Below are positions 1-7,852 of a DNA stretch of 64,000 nucleotides, one piece after another. The notes beneath the pieces were generated by a model. The model was not told the DNA's origin. It saw only the letters and a list, made by a program, of their open reading frames with translations, and ran no database searches. Numbering within the stretch: the first letter of the stretch is position 1; every line of letters starts with the position of its first letter. The DNA is taken from assembly GCF_000613245.1 (NCBI RefSeq), contig NZ_HG964939.1:389931-453930 (forward strand), written 5' to 3'. The DNA is from Mycobacterium asiaticum DSM 44297 (lineage in GTDB: Bacteria > Actinomycetota > Actinomycetes > Mycobacteriales > Mycobacteriaceae). The position numbers and the translations under genes were made by a program.

Positions 1-360
1 GGCGATTTCGGCCCGCATCTCCTTGCGGTGATTGGCCAGTGCCATGAACTCCATCGAGATGCGGGTGAAGGCGGGATCGGTGCCGAATCTCCACAGCGCC
101 CACAACGGCTGCGGCGACTCAAGCAGCTGCGCCTGCGCGAGCAACCCTTCCTCGGCGCGCCGCCGGAAGACCGCGAGGAAAAGCTCCTCCATTTTCCGGA
201 AGTAGTAGTGCACCAGCTGAGGCTTGAGTCCGGCCTTCTGGGCCAGCCGGCGCGACGTCACCGCGGCGTAGCCCTCTTCGATCATCAGCCGTTCGGCCGC
301 GTCGAGCAGCAAGCCGCGATTCTTCGCGTCCGGCGCCCCGATCCTGCGGGCCGATGTCAT
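1..360 (-). CDS. TetR-family transcriptional regulator (3' part beyond the left edge)
   Basis: The reading frame starts at ATG 360-358 and is open for 120 codons to the window edge, so only the N-terminal part is present. The first 55 residues form a TetR helix-turn-helix: a helix with LLLDAAERLMIEEGYAAVTSRRLAQKAG in segments, followed by QLVHYYFRKMEELFLAVFRR, the usual recognition helix and following YYF/K signature. It is divergent from the P450 at 568, with about 207 bp between the starts, so it plausibly regulates that P450 and itself. The ligand-binding domain is mostly outside the window and the ligand is unknown. The family call is secure and the target is inferred from divergence only. 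Confidence 0.85.
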   Translation of the reverse strand, partial: MTSARRIGAPDAKNRGLLLDAAERLMIEEGYAAVTSRRLAQKAGLKPQLVHYYFRKMEELFLAVFRRRAEEGLLAQAQLLESPQPLWALWRFGTDPAFTRISMEFMALANHRKEMRAEIA

Positions 361-567
361 ACCGATACCCCGTGCTCTCTGCGTTCCCCTAGCGGTCAGG
401 CCGATCGTAGCCACTGCCATCGGTCCGGCCGCGTGATCTTGACCACGACAATACCGCCATGCTAAGCAGGTGCTCAGCAGACTTTCTATTTCGGGCGACG
501 CCAGCTCTCGTCGCCGACTGACCATTTGGCGACATGATTTTGGGGCCGGCTTCGGGAGGAATGCACG
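361..567. promoter_or_regulatory. Divergent intergenic region between TetR gene and P450
   Basis: This 207-bp gap separates divergent starts at 360 and 568. It contains a clear ribosome binding site, GGGAGGAATG, a few bases before ATG 568. A short direct repeat GCTAAGCAG / GCTCAGCAG lies around 469-486. I see no convincing long palindrome that could be named as the TetR operator. Confidence 0.4.
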
Positions 568-1869
568 ATGAGCAGCACCTACGACACAATTGACTTCTTT
601 ACCGACCCGTCGCTGGTACCCGACCCGTATGAGTACTTCGACTATCTGCGCGACAAGGGTCCGGTCCTACGGCTTCCCCACTACGGGGTCGTCGCGGTTA
701 CCGGCTACGAGGAGGCGACGGCGGTCTATAAGGACACCGACTCCTTTTCCAATTGCGTGGCGCTCGGCGGCCCCTTCCCGCCGTTGCCGTTCCAGCCCGA
801 CGGCGACGACATCAACCACCAGATCGACGAGCACCGACACTGTTTCCCGATGTTCGAGCACATGGTCACGATGGATCCGCCCGACCACAGCCGGGCGCGA
901 TCGATCCTGAGCAGGCTGCTGACGCCAAGTCGGCTCAAGCAGAACGAGGAGTTCATGTGGCGCCTCGCCGACCGCCAGCTCGACGAGTTCCTGGTCAACG
1001 GCAAGTGCGAGTTCATCAGCGAGTATTCAAAGCCGTTCGCCACCTTGGTGATCGCCGACCTGCTCGGCGTCCCGGAGGAGGACCACAAGGAATTCCGGGT
1101 GGTGCTAGGTGCCGACCGCCCGGGGCGCGTCGGGGCGCTGGACCACGAGTCGGTGGGCGTCAATCCACTGGAATGGCTTGACGACAAGTTTTGCTCCTAC
1201 ATCGAAGACCGGCGCGCGCACCCGCGGGAGGATGTCCTGACCGCTCTGGCGACGGCCAAGTACCCGGACGGGTCGACGCCTGAGGTCATCGACGTGGTCC
1301 GATCGGCCACGTTCCTGTTCGCCGCGGGACAGGAGACAACGGCCAAGCTGCTCAGTGCCGCGCTGCAGGTAATCGGCGACCGTCCCGACATCCAGCAACA
1401 ACTCCGCGAAGACCGAAGCCTGATTCCCGGTTTCATCGAGGAATCGTTGCGCATGGAGAGTCCCGTCAAGAGCGACTCGCGACTGGCCCGCCGCAGCACT
1501 CAAATTGGCGGAGTGGATATTCCGGCCGGCACCGTGGTGATGGTGCTTCCGGGTGCGGCGAACCGCGACCCCCGCCGCTTCGAGAACCCGCACGAGTTCC
1601 GGCTGGACCGCAAGAACGTGCGCGAGCACATGGCTTTTGCGCGCGGGGTGCACTCCTGCCCCGGTGGGCCGCTGGCCCGGGTGGAGGGCCGGGTCTCCAT
1701 CGAACGCATCCTGGACCGGATGGCCGACATCTCCGCCGACGAGACCGAGCACGGCCCGTCCGGCGCGCGCCGCTGGCTGTATGAGCCCACTTATATCCTG
1801 CGGGGGCTCAACAACCTGCACCTCACGTTCACGCCCCAGGATCCCCCACCCGGACGCCCTGTCAGTTGA
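568..1869 (+). CDS. Cytochrome P450
   Basis: This is a soluble bacterial class I P450 of 433 residues that would hydroxylate or otherwise oxidise a small hydrophobic substrate using electrons from a ferredoxin. Visible signatures are the I-helix AGQETT near residue 250, the K-helix EESLR motif (ExxR), and the heme-binding loop FARGVHSCPGG with the axial ligand at Cys364. The ATG start has a strong GGGAGGAA Shine-Dalgarno. No ferredoxin is adjacent, unlike the other P450s here. It is closely related over its whole length to the P450 at 48123-49406, sharing for example PDIQQQLR and FIEESLR. Its stop overlaps the convergent oxidase-subunit gene by 8 bp. Substrate unknown. Confidence 0.95.
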   Translation: MSSTYDTIDFFTDPSLVPDPYEYFDYLRDKGPVLRLPHYGVVAVTGYEEATAVYKDTDSFSNCVALGGPFPPLPFQPDGDDINHQIDEHRHCFPMFEHMVTMDPPDHSRARSILSRLLTPSRLKQNEEFMWRLADRQLDEFLVNGKCEFISEYSKPFATLVIADLLGVPEEDHKEFRVVLGADRPGRVGALDHESVGVNPLEWLDDKFCSYIEDRRAHPREDVLTALATAKYPDGSTPEVIDVVRSATFLFAAGQETTAKLLSAALQVIGDRPDIQQQLREDRSLIPGFIEESLRMESPVKSDSRLARRSTQIGGVDIPAGTVVMVLPGAANRDPRRFENPHEFRLDRKNVREHMAFARGVHSCPGGPLARVEGRVSIERILDRMADISADETEHGPSGARRWLYEPTYILRGLNNLHLTFTPQDPPPGRPVS

Positions 1870-2137
1870 TCGCCAGGCCGATGAAATAGCTGCCGAACAA
1901 TCCGGCCGCGATCAGCAGCACCCAGGCGTCGGTAAGCCTGCACAGCAGCGCGGGCGCCTGCCGGACTTCCATGAACTCGCGAAATATGATGCGCACCTTG
2001 ATGAGTGCGATGACGATCACGCTTGATGTCACAATCGCACTGGCGCTCGTTGTTGAGTGGTCGATCACCAGATAACCCACCGTGAAGGCGGCCAGCACCA
2101 CCCAGGCAACCAGTAGCCTCTTGTTGAACTTCACCAT
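1862..2137 (-). CDS. Cytochrome c oxidase subunit IV-like small membrane protein (NorF/COX4_pro-like)
   Basis: The 91-residue product has three predicted transmembrane helices (about residues 7-25, 31-49 and 68-88). Its size, topology and the KVRIIFREFMEVR loop resemble prokaryotic cytochrome oxidase subunit IV / NorF-like proteins. The start ATG 2137-2135 overlaps the stop of the subunit III-like gene (TGATG), so the two are translationally coupled. Its 3' end overlaps the convergent P450 gene by 8 bp. No catalytic oxidase subunit (I or NorB) is present in the window, so it is an orphan accessory subunit. Family assignment is by size, topology and context rather than by a catalytic motif. 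Confidence 0.75.
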   Translation of the reverse strand: MVKFNKRLLVAWVVLAAFTVGYLVIDHSTTSASAIVTSSVIVIALIKVRIIFREFMEVRQAPALLCRLTDAWVLLIAAGLFGSYFIGLAIN

Positions 2138-2724
2138 CACCTCACCGCGTACAGCAACGCAAAAATGAGCACCCAGAGGAAATCGACTGTGTGCCAATAC
2201 GTTGCGCAGGTTTCTACGAGCACTTGGGATTCCTGAGACCCACGCCGTGCGCCTCGGAGTCGATAAACGATGATGCCGAGGACAACGAACCCGATCAGTA
2301 GGTGAATGAAATGTATGCCGGTGAGGAAGAAGTAATACGCGAAGAAGTCGTCGCTGTCCGGCCCGTGTCCCTCACCGACCAACCGGCTCCACTCAAATAC
2401 TTTGCAGCACAGGAATACTGCGGCGAATGCGATGGTGAGGAATACATCTCTGAGGGCTTCCCGATAGGCACCGGCACGGGACGACTGAACGCACCGCGCC
2501 ACAGACCAGGAACTCAACAGCAAGACAAGGGTGTTGACGACGCCTATTCGCAGGTCCAAGTGCGCCTGCGAGAGCAGGAAAAGCTCGGGGCTTCGGGTGC
2601 GGTAGAACAGGTAGAAACCGAAATATCCTGTGAAGATCAGCGTTTCGAACAACACGAAGGCCCACATGTCCGGCTGACCCGGCACGAAAGACGCGTCCTT
2701 GCTTTCCTCGCTGAGATCGGTCAT
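2137..2724 (-). CDS. Heme-copper oxidase subunit III-like protein (NorE/CoxC-like)
   Basis: The protein has 195 residues and about five transmembrane helices. It shows the pattern of short subunit III proteins: an N-terminal MWAFVLFETLIFTGYFGFYLFYRTR segment in which Glu lies in the first helix, a central FFLTGIHFIHLLIGFVVL helix, and a C-terminal ATYWHTVDFLWVLIFALLYAVR (in pieces), the HxxDxxW-like ending of subunit III. The ATG at 2724 overlaps the upstream stop (ATGA), which is preferred over longer in-frame upstream starts. It belongs to the operon 4318 to 1862. Subunit III normally stabilises a catalytic oxidase, and none is encoded here. A NorE-type role is possible but unproven. Confidence 0.85.
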   Translation of the reverse strand: MTDLSEESKDASFVPGQPDMWAFVLFETLIFTGYFGFYLFYRTRSPELFLLSQAHLDLRIGVVNTLVLLLSSWSVARCVQSSRAGAYREALRDVFLTIAFAAVFLCCKVFEWSRLVGEGHGPDSDDFFAYYFFLTGIHFIHLLIGFVVLGIIVYRLRGARRGSQESQVLVETCATYWHTVDFLWVLIFALLYAVR

Positions 2725-3560
2725 GACGCAATCACCCGTTTGGCATGCCCGTCGGGCAGGATCCCGGTACCGAAGTCTTCCCGCCGGATCATCTTGAAGA
2801 GCATGACAACGAATGTGACTTGGTAGATGCCGAATACGACCATATCCAGCCACCATGCGATCTGGCCGTTCCAGGCCAGAACGCCACGGCGGAAGATCCA
2901 GCAGGGCGCCACGACGACTTCAGTCAGTGCATTACACAAGTTCAGATAGCCGAACCACTTTGGGAAGACTCGATTCTTGTCGATCAGAATCGCGACCATC
3001 CAGAGCAGCGACCCGATCAGGAACACGCCCATGGTTCCGTCGAAAGACAGGAAGGCGAAGTCGTAGAGCCAACCCATCACCTGGGGATCACGCTCGGGCC
3101 GCAGCGTCCCGACGACCAACGCGATGCACAGCAGCAAGAGGCCGGGCACCGCACTGAACGAGTAGATGAGCAAATACGAATACCCAAAGATGCGGCTGAC
3201 CGACATGCGACGCATCGAATAGGCAATCAGGGCATTGTTCATCGCGGTCATACCGGTGATCGCGAACACGACGCCCAGGCCGATCGGTATCCCGAGCTGG
3301 CGCTCGGTGAACCAGTGCGTCTGCGTCGCGAGGTCCCAGGTCGGTTGTGGCGGCGGTTGGGCTCGCGCCAAGACGAAGACCATCGGAAAGAACAGGCTGT
3401 AGAAGGCGGCGAGCATCCACCAAGCCAGCCACAACTCACGCTTGGGGTTGTGGCGCAGGTGCCAGGCGATCCGACGATGCAAGCCACCTCCGGGCGGGCC
3501 TGACACAGGCCCGGAATCCAGTGGGGCCCCTGAATCCGGTGGAGTCGTCAGCGTACTCAT
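2721..3560 (-). CDS. Polytopic membrane protein of unknown function (paralogue of the next gene)
   Basis: The 279-residue protein has a hydrophilic N-terminus rich in Pro/Gly (residues 1-40) and about six transmembrane helices. I do not recognise a named family. It shares a run of conserved positions with the protein encoded at 3557-4318: LRPERxP, then DFAxxxF, FLIG, a WF...N-L segment and G-x-LAWxG before a WL helix. The two therefore arose by duplication. The start ATG at 3560 overlaps the upstream stop (ATGA), and its own stop overlaps the subunit III-like gene start. The tight coupling suggests a membrane complex with the oxidase-like subunits. No His pairs suggesting heme ligation stand out. 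Confidence 0.75.
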   Translation of the reverse strand: MSTLTTPPDSGAPLDSGPVSGPPGGGLHRRIAWHLRHNPKRELWLAWWMLAAFYSLFFPMVFVLARAQPPPQPTWDLATQTHWFTERQLGIPIGLGVVFAITGMTAMNNALIAYSMRRMSVSRIFGYSYLLIYSFSAVPGLLLLCIALVVGTLRPERDPQVMGWLYDFAFLSFDGTMGVFLIGSLLWMVAILIDKNRVFPKWFGYLNLCNALTEVVVAPCWIFRRGVLAWNGQIAWWLDMVVFGIYQVTFVVMLFKMIRREDFGTGILPDGHAKRVIAS

Positions 3561-4318
3561 GCGCCGTCCAGACCCGCTGCGGGAAGGTGCATCTCGGCGC
3601 GCTCTTGATAAATCGCCCGCCCCAGTACGGCGCCCATCACGACGACCCAGACGCCGATGGCGATGTTTTTCAACCAGAACGACAACGCGCCGTCCCATGC
3701 CAGCGGTCCGGTCAACGAGACGCCGACGAACGCTGCCGGCACAAGCGCCGCGGCAACCAGAAGGTTGAAGTGAGCCACCCAGCGGCTGAATATCGGCCGC
3801 GGCTGATCGTCGAAATAGATTGCCGCCGCGAGAATCACACCCTGCCCGATCAAAAAGGGAACCACGACGGTGAAGGTGACCCAGGCGAAATCGTTGAGCA
3901 ACTGCGTCAGCTCAGGACTTCGTTCCGGGCGGAACGCGGCCAGCAGCCAGCAGACGTCGGCGATCAGAAACAGGGTGGGTCCGCCTGCCGCGCAACCCAG
4001 CGTCGCATAGGCGAAGATCGGCGTGCGATGCGCCATCCTCCGGATCTGCATCACGATGAGCGCCAGAATCGGGATCAGGCACACACCGAACCAGTTGAAA
4101 AGGACCATGCTGTAGCGGATTTGGGCGGTGTGCGCCGGATCGCGGTAGAAAGCCGCTACCTTCTCGGCGGACATGGTGGGCGACATGGGCGGGCTGAATC
4201 CCGGGAACAAGAAGAATGCGGCGATCCAGATGATCGCCGTCACGGGCAGTGTCCACAGCAGGATCAATTCGCCGTCGATTTGTCTCGGTGAATCGCGCCC
4301 GACGGCGGCCTCGGACAT
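3557..4318 (-). CDS. Polytopic membrane protein of unknown function (first gene of oxidase-subunit operon)
   Basis: The product has 253 residues and about six predicted transmembrane helices (roughly 21-41, 67-90, 100-122, 142-165, 180-205 and 215-240). Helix loops carry the FRPERSPE, DFAWVTF, FLIGQG and GPLAWDG segments shared with the next gene. I chose ATG 4318 because GGAGGGAG lies about 6 bp upstream; a TTG two codons earlier is also in frame. It is divergent from a TetR gene, and two identical palindromes lie between them. It is probably repressed by that regulator. The biochemical role is unknown. Confidence 0.75.
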   Translation of the reverse strand: MSEAAVGRDSPRQIDGELILLWTLPVTAIIWIAAFFLFPGFSPPMSPTMSAEKVAAFYRDPAHTAQIRYSMVLFNWFGVCLIPILALIVMQIRRMAHRTPIFAYATLGCAAGGPTLFLIADVCWLLAAFRPERSPELTQLLNDFAWVTFTVVVPFLIGQGVILAAAIYFDDQPRPIFSRWVAHFNLLVAAALVPAAFVGVSLTGPLAWDGALSFWLKNIAIGVWVVVMGAVLGRAIYQERAEMHLPAAGLDGA

Positions 4319-4365
4319 CAGCAACTCCCTCCGGGGGCGTGATCACTCAGCCCGTGAGCCGAAAG

Positions 4366-4379
4366 TAGCCGATCGGCTA
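4366..4379. promoter_or_regulatory. Palindromic operator copy 1 (TAGCCGATCGGCTA)
   Basis: This is a perfect 14-bp palindrome, repeated identically 25 bp downstream, in the divergent promoter between the membrane-protein operon (start 4318) and the TetR gene (start 4415). Paired identical palindromes between a TetR gene and a divergent operon are a typical TetR operator arrangement. Binding by the adjacent TetR is inferred. Confidence 0.75.
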
Positions 4380-4390
4380 GGCACGGTCAA

Positions 4391-4404
4391 TAGCCGATCG
4401 GCTA
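4391..4404. promoter_or_regulatory. Palindromic operator copy 2 (TAGCCGATCGGCTA)
   Basis: This is the second identical 14-bp palindrome. It overlaps the probable -10 hexamer TAGGCT (4403-4408) of the TetR gene, so occupancy would block transcription of that gene. Start-to-start spacing from copy 1 is 25 bp, about two and a half helical turns. Confidence 0.75.
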
Positions 4405-4408
4405 GGCT
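4403..4408 (+). promoter_or_regulatory. Probable -10 element of a leaderless TetR transcript
   Basis: TAGGCT fits the mycobacterial -10 consensus TANNNT. It ends 6 bp before GTG 4415, so transcription would start at or next to the start codon. No Shine-Dalgarno is visible before this GTG, consistent with a leaderless message. Confidence 0.5.
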
Positions 4409-4414
4409 CTCGGT

Positions 4415-5029
4415 GTGTCGTCAGAGCAGGCTGGGAGTCCGACCCGCAGCCGGTTTCGTTTCATCGCGCGTAGCGCCGCGCAGACGCGCGTCCTGGACGC
4501 GGCTTTGAAATTGATCGCGGAGCACGGTGTCGGTGGAACCTCGTTGCAGATGATCGCCGATGCGATCGGAGTCACGAAGGCAGCTGTGTACCACCAGTTC
4601 AAGACCAAGGAACAGATCGTCGTTGCCCTCACGGAACGCGAACTTGGCGGTCTGGAGGAAGCGCTGGAGGCCGCCGAGGCCCATGACGACTTTCCCCGGG
4701 CGCGAGAGGTCCTGCTGGGTCGGGTCATCGACATGGCCATCGAGCGTCGCGGCGCGGCGAGCACCCTCCAGTTCGATCCGGTCATTGTGCGGCTGCTGGC
4801 CGAGCACGAAGAGTTTCAGCAGTTCATCGCGCGGCTCTACGGCGTGCTGGTCGACGACACGTCCGAGGACGCGCGGGTGTCTGCCGCGGTGCTTTCAGGC
4901 GCGATCGCGGTGGGTGTCATGCACCCGTTGGTCGCAGACGTCGACGACGACACGCTGCGTTCGCAACTGCGCCGCGTCATCCATCGGCTGATCGGTGCGA
5001 CTGAGGCGAGCGATGGGGTGCCGCCGTGA
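4415..5029 (+). CDS. TetR-family transcriptional regulator
   Basis: This is a 204-residue regulator. Residues about 20-65 form the HTH: RVLDAALKLIAEHGVGGTSL, then QMIADAIGVTKAAVYHQFKTKEQIV, a textbook TetR recognition helix with AVYHQF. The C-terminal helical domain would bind a ligand. The start is GTG at 4415 with no ribosome binding site but a nearby -10 element, so it may be leaderless. It is divergent from the oxidase-subunit operon with two identical palindromes in the gap, so autorepression and control of that operon are likely. The ligand is unknown. Confidence 0.92.
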   Translation: MSSEQAGSPTRSRFRFIARSAAQTRVLDAALKLIAEHGVGGTSLQMIADAIGVTKAAVYHQFKTKEQIVVALTERELGGLEEALEAAEAHDDFPRAREVLLGRVIDMAIERRGAASTLQFDPVIVRLLAEHEEFQQFIARLYGVLVDDTSEDARVSAAVLSGAIAVGVMHPLVADVDDDTLRSQLRRVIHRLIGATEASDGVPP

Positions 5030-5030
5030 A

Positions 5031-5426
5031 TTACGTGTCGGCGCGAACCCAGGTCGTTACACCGTCGTGGGCTATGCAGATCAGGAACAGGCCATCGGGC
5101 GCCTGCGCGACGTAATTCAGCCACTGGTGGCACTCGGCGCCTTCTTCCTTGACCCCTGCCATCGGAGGTGAGCGGAACCATCGCGGCTCGTACCTTCGCG
5201 GCGAGCCGCAGAACATGAGTCGCCCAGATTCTGGAGCGGTCGGCATGCTGTCGATCCCAAAGGCGTAATAGGTGGTGTTGTCACACGGCGTGCCCAGAAC
5301 CTGATGCCCCATGATGCCGGGGGTGCACTCGGGATAGTCGCACACCGTCGGCCCGGCGAAGGATGGCGGCGCAGCCAGCAAGCCGACGCCGAGTAGCGCA
5401 GCAAACAATGCCACGATGGATCGCAC
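5031..5426 (-). CDS. Small secreted protein of unknown function
   Basis: From GTG 5426 the product is 131 residues and starts with a classical Sec signal peptide (VRSIVALFAALLGVGLLA, then APPSFA before the likely cleavage site). The mature part contains six cysteines, including the paired CDYPEC, and a WLNYVAQAPDGLFLICIAHDG segment ending TTWVRADT. A longer in-frame reading to 5558 exists, but it would bury the signal peptide inside the protein, so I prefer 5426. It is convergent with the TetR gene, with a single base between the stops. I do not recognise a named family; disulfide-bonded cell-wall or extracellular protein is inferred. Confidence 0.7.
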   Translation of the reverse strand: MRSIVALFAALLGVGLLAAPPSFAGPTVCDYPECTPGIMGHQVLGTPCDNTTYYAFGIDSMPTAPESGRLMFCGSPRRYEPRWFRSPPMAGVKEEGAECHQWLNYVAQAPDGLFLICIAHDGVTTWVRADT

Positions 5427-5620
5427 GCCATAACTTTGCCACACCCGAAAGCTTCTGAAAAGCAATTTCTCCTGGTCGGAGAGCGTCGCGAGCCGGCCAG
5501 CCGCTGATGTCGGGCTCGACCCGAAACGCCAGTCGGCCCGCTGCCCGGTGGGGCGCATTTCCGCCTTCAGGACCTCGAAGGCAGCTGCCCGATAAGGACG
5601 TTCAGCCTATGCCAGGGTGA

Positions 5621-5626
5621 TAGGCT
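5621..5626 (+). promoter_or_regulatory. Probable -10 element (TAGGCT) of Mas gene
   Basis: TAGGCT ends 8 bp before GTG 5635. There is no Shine-Dalgarno before that GTG. This matches the spacing of the TetR leaderless promoter at 4403 and supports GTG 5635 rather than GTG 5617 as the real start. Confidence 0.4.
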
Positions 5627-5634
5627 CGTTCTCC

Positions 5635-6492
5635 GTGCACGATCCGGACGGGCCTGACGCCGACCATGGTGAGGACCCCGAGGGCGCGATCGATCCCCAC
5701 GAACCACGCGCTGGCTCAGTGATCGGCTCTGGCGCTGAGGCCGTTTCCGAGGCGGACCTCGAAGACGAAGTGGCGAAGGCCGAAGCAGAGGCTGAGGCAG
5801 CTCGCGCACGCGTGGCCCGGCTGCGCCGGGTCGCGGAAATCGAGCCCCCCAAAAACGACGGCGACGACGACGCAGACGACGAAGCAGATGATGACGCGGC
5901 CTCCCAAGACGTCGCCGACTCTCGAGAGGTTAAGCGGCGCCACCCGAAATGGACTCAGGCACGGTCATGGGGGCTGCGGCGATCCCGGCGAACACGGCGG
6001 CGCCGCCGCTCGAGGCGGACGGCGGTAGCAATGGGCGTGGGCGCCGCGCTTGCCGCGACGTCGCTGGGCGCCATCGGCTACATGCTGCAGCAACACCACA
6101 CGATCGCGCACAAACGGCAACTCTCCCAGGACTATGCCGCGGCGGCCCGGCAGGCGGTCACCACGCTCATGTCGATTGACGCCAACCACGCCAAGGACGA
6201 CATCCAGCGGATCATCGACGCTTCCACGGGACCGCTCAAGGACCAAATCTCCGCGATGTCAAGCCTTATGCTCGAGAACGCACAAGAATCGAAAACCGTC
6301 ACAAAGGTGAACGTGGAGGCGGTCGCCGTCGAGTCGGCGACGGACAGCTCTGCGGTCGCGCTCGTCGTGGCCAAATCCGAAGTGACCGACGCAGATAACA
6401 AGACGCGGCCGCCGCAACTGTGGCGGCTCAGCATGGAGATCGTCCGTGAGGGCGGCCAGTTCAAGATGTCGAAAGTCCAATTCCTGCAATGA
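5635..6492 (+). CDS. Mce-associated membrane protein (Mas), copy 1A
   Basis: The protein has about 285 residues. An acidic, low-complexity N-terminus includes an Ala/Glu coiled-coil-like stretch (about 40-65) and an Asp-rich run (about 78-92). A strongly basic patch of Arg residues then precedes one transmembrane helix (about 133-153). The extracytoplasmic C-terminal domain ends in YWR-like QLWRLSMEIVREGGQFKMSKVQF (in pieces), typical of Mce-associated proteins that assemble with Mce transporters. GTG 5617 is an alternative start. The stop overlaps the next gene (ATGA). The same two-gene layout recurs at 22432-24047. It lies beyond the mceF end, on the opposite strand from the mce operon. Confidence 0.85.
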   Translation: MHDPDGPDADHGEDPEGAIDPHEPRAGSVIGSGAEAVSEADLEDEVAKAEAEAEAARARVARLRRVAEIEPPKNDGDDDADDEADDDAASQDVADSREVKRRHPKWTQARSWGLRRSRRTRRRRRSRRTAVAMGVGAALAATSLGAIGYMLQQHHTIAHKRQLSQDYAAAARQAVTTLMSIDANHAKDDIQRIIDASTGPLKDQISAMSSLMLENAQESKTVTKVNVEAVAVESATDSSAVALVVAKSEVTDADNKTRPPQLWRLSMEIVREGGQFKMSKVQFLQ

Positions 6493-7139
6493 ATATTGAG
6501 CAGGATTCGTCGGTCGACACCGCGGGAGAACACGACGACAGCACGGACGACAGCTCGGAAGCCCCGACTCCTGACGAGGCGGACGCACCCCGCGGACTGC
6601 AGCGACCGGCACGCGCCACCCCGCGCAAGGCCGTCGGTCGATGGACTCGCCGGTGCTTGGCCAAATGGCGTTCAATACTCGCGACGGCGCTGGTCGTTGC
6701 CACCGTCGGCGCCGCCGCGGGTTTGTTCTTCCTTCAGTACCGTCCGGATCAGCAGCTGAGCGACGCCGCCGCACGCCAAGCGGTCCAGGCGGCTTCGGAC
6801 GGCGCCGTGGCGCTGCTCTCCTACTCCGTCGACACCCTTGATCGCGATTTCGCCGCGGCGAAGTCGCGTCTGACCGGCAATTTCTTGGCTTACTACAGCA
6901 AGTTCAGCGAACAGATTGCGGCGGGGGCCATGCAGGGACAACTGACGACCACCGCCAAGGTGATTCGCGCCGCCATTTCGGATTTGCATCCCGAGTCGGC
7001 CATCGTGCTGGTGTTCGTCAACCAGACCACTACGAGCAAGCGAAAGCCGGAACCCATTGAGGCTCATAGCAGCATCCTGGTCAAGCTGACGAAGATCAAC
7101 GGTTCGTGGCTGATCGCAAACTTCGACCCCGTTGGGTGA
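6489..7139 (+). CDS. Mce-associated membrane protein (Mas), copy 1B
   Basis: The 216-residue product has an acidic N-terminus, a single transmembrane helix (about 57-80) and an extracytoplasmic domain ending in GSWLIANFDPVG, the hallmark ending of the second Mas protein in mce operons. The ATG overlaps the previous stop (ATGA), so the pair is translationally coupled. It aligns closely with the product of 23385-24047, sharing ALLSYSxxxLDxDFA, SHVIRAA-like and NGxWLIxxFDPV segments. It probably acts in the cell envelope as an accessory subunit of the Mce complex. Confidence 0.88.
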   Translation: MNIEQDSSVDTAGEHDDSTDDSSEAPTPDEADAPRGLQRPARATPRKAVGRWTRRCLAKWRSILATALVVATVGAAAGLFFLQYRPDQQLSDAAARQAVQAASDGAVALLSYSVDTLDRDFAAAKSRLTGNFLAYYSKFSEQIAAGAMQGQLTTTAKVIRAAISDLHPESAIVLVFVNQTTTSKRKPEPIEAHSSILVKLTKINGSWLIANFDPVG

Positions 7140-7260
7140 GCGCGCCAACCTTTAGCGCTAATCGGCATTTTGTCGGGACTTGCGCGGTGTTAATCTCGAT
7201 TCAGACAGCCGAAATGGGCCGAACTTTGTCGGTCAATAATTGCGCGTCGAGGAGCACCTG

Positions 7261-7782
7261 ATGCGTCCAGCTCGAATACTTGCCGCCGCAACCCTGATGG
7301 CTGCCACCGTATTTGACGGTTTGGGCACAGCAGCCACAGCCGGCGCAACGACTAAGGAAGAAGTGGCCGTCAACGGCACATTTCGCGTTACGTCGATCGG
7401 TGATTGGGCCCAGACCAATGATCAGTACCATGGCGAACCAACCGTCTATCAGACCTGGACTATCAGCTCGTCATGCGTCACGTTCCAGGAGTGCCACGGC
7501 ACGGTGACGAGCGACCAGGGCTGGAGTGCGCCGTTGTACATGAACGACGGGATCATGTGGAAGGTCAGGCGCAATGTGGTCAATTGGGAGCACTGCGAGG
7601 ACGGCACCGCGTACACCGGCGAGCAGACCTACTACTTCTATCCAGTCGATACCAATGGCGAATACAAACTCGGGTCTCCGGTCATGGCCGGGAGGGACAA
7701 GACGTACGGCCCGAGCGGCGCCTGCGGACAGAACCAGTGGCTCGACGTCGCGATGCCGCTGCGGTTGGACCGGCTAGCCTGA
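7261..7782 (+). CDS. Secreted protein of unknown function (Mas-linked)
   Basis: From ATG 7261, which has GAGGAG upstream, the product is 173 residues with an N-terminal signal peptide (RPARILAAATLMAATVFDGL ending near ATAGA). The mature domain has conserved-looking Trp, Cys and Gly positions: SSCVTFQECHGTV, then QGWSAPL, EHCEDG, and a C-terminal CGQNQWLDVAMPLRL. The general plan of paired Cys, a Trp-rich centre and a C-terminal Cys-Gly segment resembles the secreted protein at 21818-22258, which is also next to a Mas pair. I infer a role at the cell surface linked to the Mce system. No enzyme signature is visible. Confidence 0.75.
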   Translation: MRPARILAAATLMAATVFDGLGTAATAGATTKEEVAVNGTFRVTSIGDWAQTNDQYHGEPTVYQTWTISSSCVTFQECHGTVTSDQGWSAPLYMNDGIMWKVRRNVVNWEHCEDGTAYTGEQTYYFYPVDTNGEYKLGSPVMAGRDKTYGPSGACGQNQWLDVAMPLRLDRLA

Positions 7783-7852
7783 TCGCACATTCTTAGTGGA
7801 TTCATGGCGGCGACCCACGCGCCGCCCTCAACTGTTGCGATCGCCACCCGTC

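Noticed and set aside
5567..5809. Arg/Pro-rich minus-strand ORF opposite the Mas gene
   Set aside because: Shadow of the acidic coding region on the other strand.
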